Origin: Korobacter sp963758505
GTDB taxonomy: Bacteria; Acidobacteriota; Terriglobia; Terriglobales; Acidobacteriaceae
NCBI GenBank assembly: GCA_963758505.1
Contig: CAVWVJ010000003.1
Span: 1,240,001 to 1,304,000, forward strand
Direction of reading: 5' to 3'
Length of the DNA stretch: 64,000 nt
The position numbers were made by a program, and so were the translations under genes. Each line of letters begins with the position of its first letter. Within the stretch, counting starts at the first letter, position 1. Under the pieces are notes generated by a model that saw only the letters and a list, made by a program, of their open reading frames with translations, ran no database searches and was not told the DNA's origin. Below are positions 63,386 to 64,000 of the stretch, in pieces.

Positions 63386-64000
63386 ATGGCAAGCGAACTC
63401 TACAACGTAATTGACGCGCTGAGCCGCGAAAAGGGCATCGATCCGCAGGTGGTGGTTTCTGCGGTGGAAGACGCCATCGTTGTCGCCACCCGCAAGTTCT
63501 ACAAGACGGGCGAAAATTTCCGCGCTGTTCTCGACAAGGAAACCGGCCAGATCCGCGCCTTTGCCGTGCGCCAGGTAGTGATCAACGAAGACGAGCTGGA
63601 AGACCCGGCGACGCAGATTCCGTTGGAAGAAGCCCGCGAACTCGATCCTGCCGCGGAAGTCGGTGGGGAGCTGCTTACCGAGAAAAAGACCGACATGCTC
63701 GGCCGTATCGCGGCGCAACTGGCGAAGCAGGTCATCTTCCAGAAGGTGCGCGAAGCGGAGCGCGACACGGTTTACAACGAGTACATCGGACGCGTCGCCG
63801 AAATCGTCAACGCTACGGTGAAGCGCAACGAAGGCCCGGACCTGATCTTCGATATCGGCAAGGCGGAAGCCCGCATGCCGAAGAAAGAGCAGTCGCGGCT
63901 GGAATCATTCGCTATTGGCGAGCGCGTACGGGTAGTCATTACCCGGGTGGAGAAGGCGTCGAAGGGGCCGCAGGTGATTGTCTCCCGCGCCGCGCCGGAA
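63386..64000 (+). CDS. nusA: Transcription termination/antitermination factor NusA (cut at the window end)
   Basis: 205 codons of the N-terminal region: NVIDALSREKGIDPQVVVSAVEDAIVVATRKFY, then LLTEKKTDMLGRIAAQLAKQVIFQKVREAERD in pieces, and the S1 domain start. KH domains lie beyond the edge. Binds RNA polymerase. rimP-nusA order is the standard one. Confidence 0.96.
   Translation, partial: MASELYNVIDALSREKGIDPQVVVSAVEDAIVVATRKFYKTGENFRAVLDKETGQIRAFAVRQVVINEDELEDPATQIPLEEARELDPAAEVGGELLTEKKTDMLGRIAAQLAKQVIFQKVREAERDTVYNEYIGRVAEIVNATVKRNEGPDLIFDIGKAEARMPKKEQSRLESFAIGERVRVVITRVEKASKGPQVIVSRAAPE

Overview
The window reads as one contiguous stretch of an Acidobacteriota chromosome, most likely class Terriglobia (Koribacter/Sulfotelmatobacter-like). 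This is inferred from gene content, not from a marker gene. The pointers are Oar-type TonB-dependent receptors with an N-terminal carboxypeptidase-regulatory-like domain, a giant Ser/Thr kinase fused to TolB-like and TPR domains, a CadC-type regulator with a PD40 propeller, CRTAC1/ASPIC-UnbV propeller proteins, S53 and M49-like peptidases, a GC-rich sequence and very dense coding. No phage, transposase, integrase or CRISPR array is visible.

Layout. 1-7.5 kb: partial MatB/ACSF3-like acyl-CoA synthetase, a secreted L-type lectin protein and the 1229-residue kinase. 7.7-18.5 kb: a sugar locus holding an exported amidohydrolase, a DeoR regulator, a PfkB kinase, a LacC/FruK-type kinase, a TonB receptor, a GH36 lipoprotein and AgaS. 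It looks like uptake and breakdown of an alpha-linked galactose or N-acetylgalactosamine glycan. 18.6-18.8 kb: a CAU-anticodon tRNA behind a near-consensus promoter. 18.8-31.1 kb: an envelope block with a seven-haem cytochrome/TPR protein, two more TPR proteins, a frameshifted TonB receptor and two CRTAC1-like propellers. 31.2-36.4 kb: secreted GH13 glucosidase, trehalase and S53 peptidase. 36.6-40.2 kb: haem-motif sensor, second kinase and CadC-like regulator. 40.4-45.5 kb: Sel1 protein, an S41 protease homologue lacking both catalytic residues, Nudix hydrolase, small secreted protein and MATE exporter. 45.7-54.3 kb: cell-wall and housekeeping genes (PBP1A, PASTA protein, rsmB, fmt, M49-like peptidase, SurA-like chaperone). 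55.1-64 kb: dnaB, alr, two transport/hydrolase genes, rimP and the start of nusA.

Three things recur at the whole-window scale. (1) Several genes have a -10 hexamer exactly 6 nt before the start codon and no Shine-Dalgarno sequence, which is the architecture expected of leaderless mRNAs. (2) A family of short intergenic dyads (core GTCATCCTGAGCGAAG ... CAGTCGAAGGA) sits at gene 3' ends, and one copy now encodes the C-terminal tail of RsmB. (3) Six single-base frame breaks fall in four otherwise well-conserved genes. Most are probably sequence errors, but the one in the SurA-like gene lies exactly on an in-register A AAA AAG slippery heptamer.

All calls come from reading the sequence. No database search was run, and family names rest on recognised motifs and general knowledge of the families.
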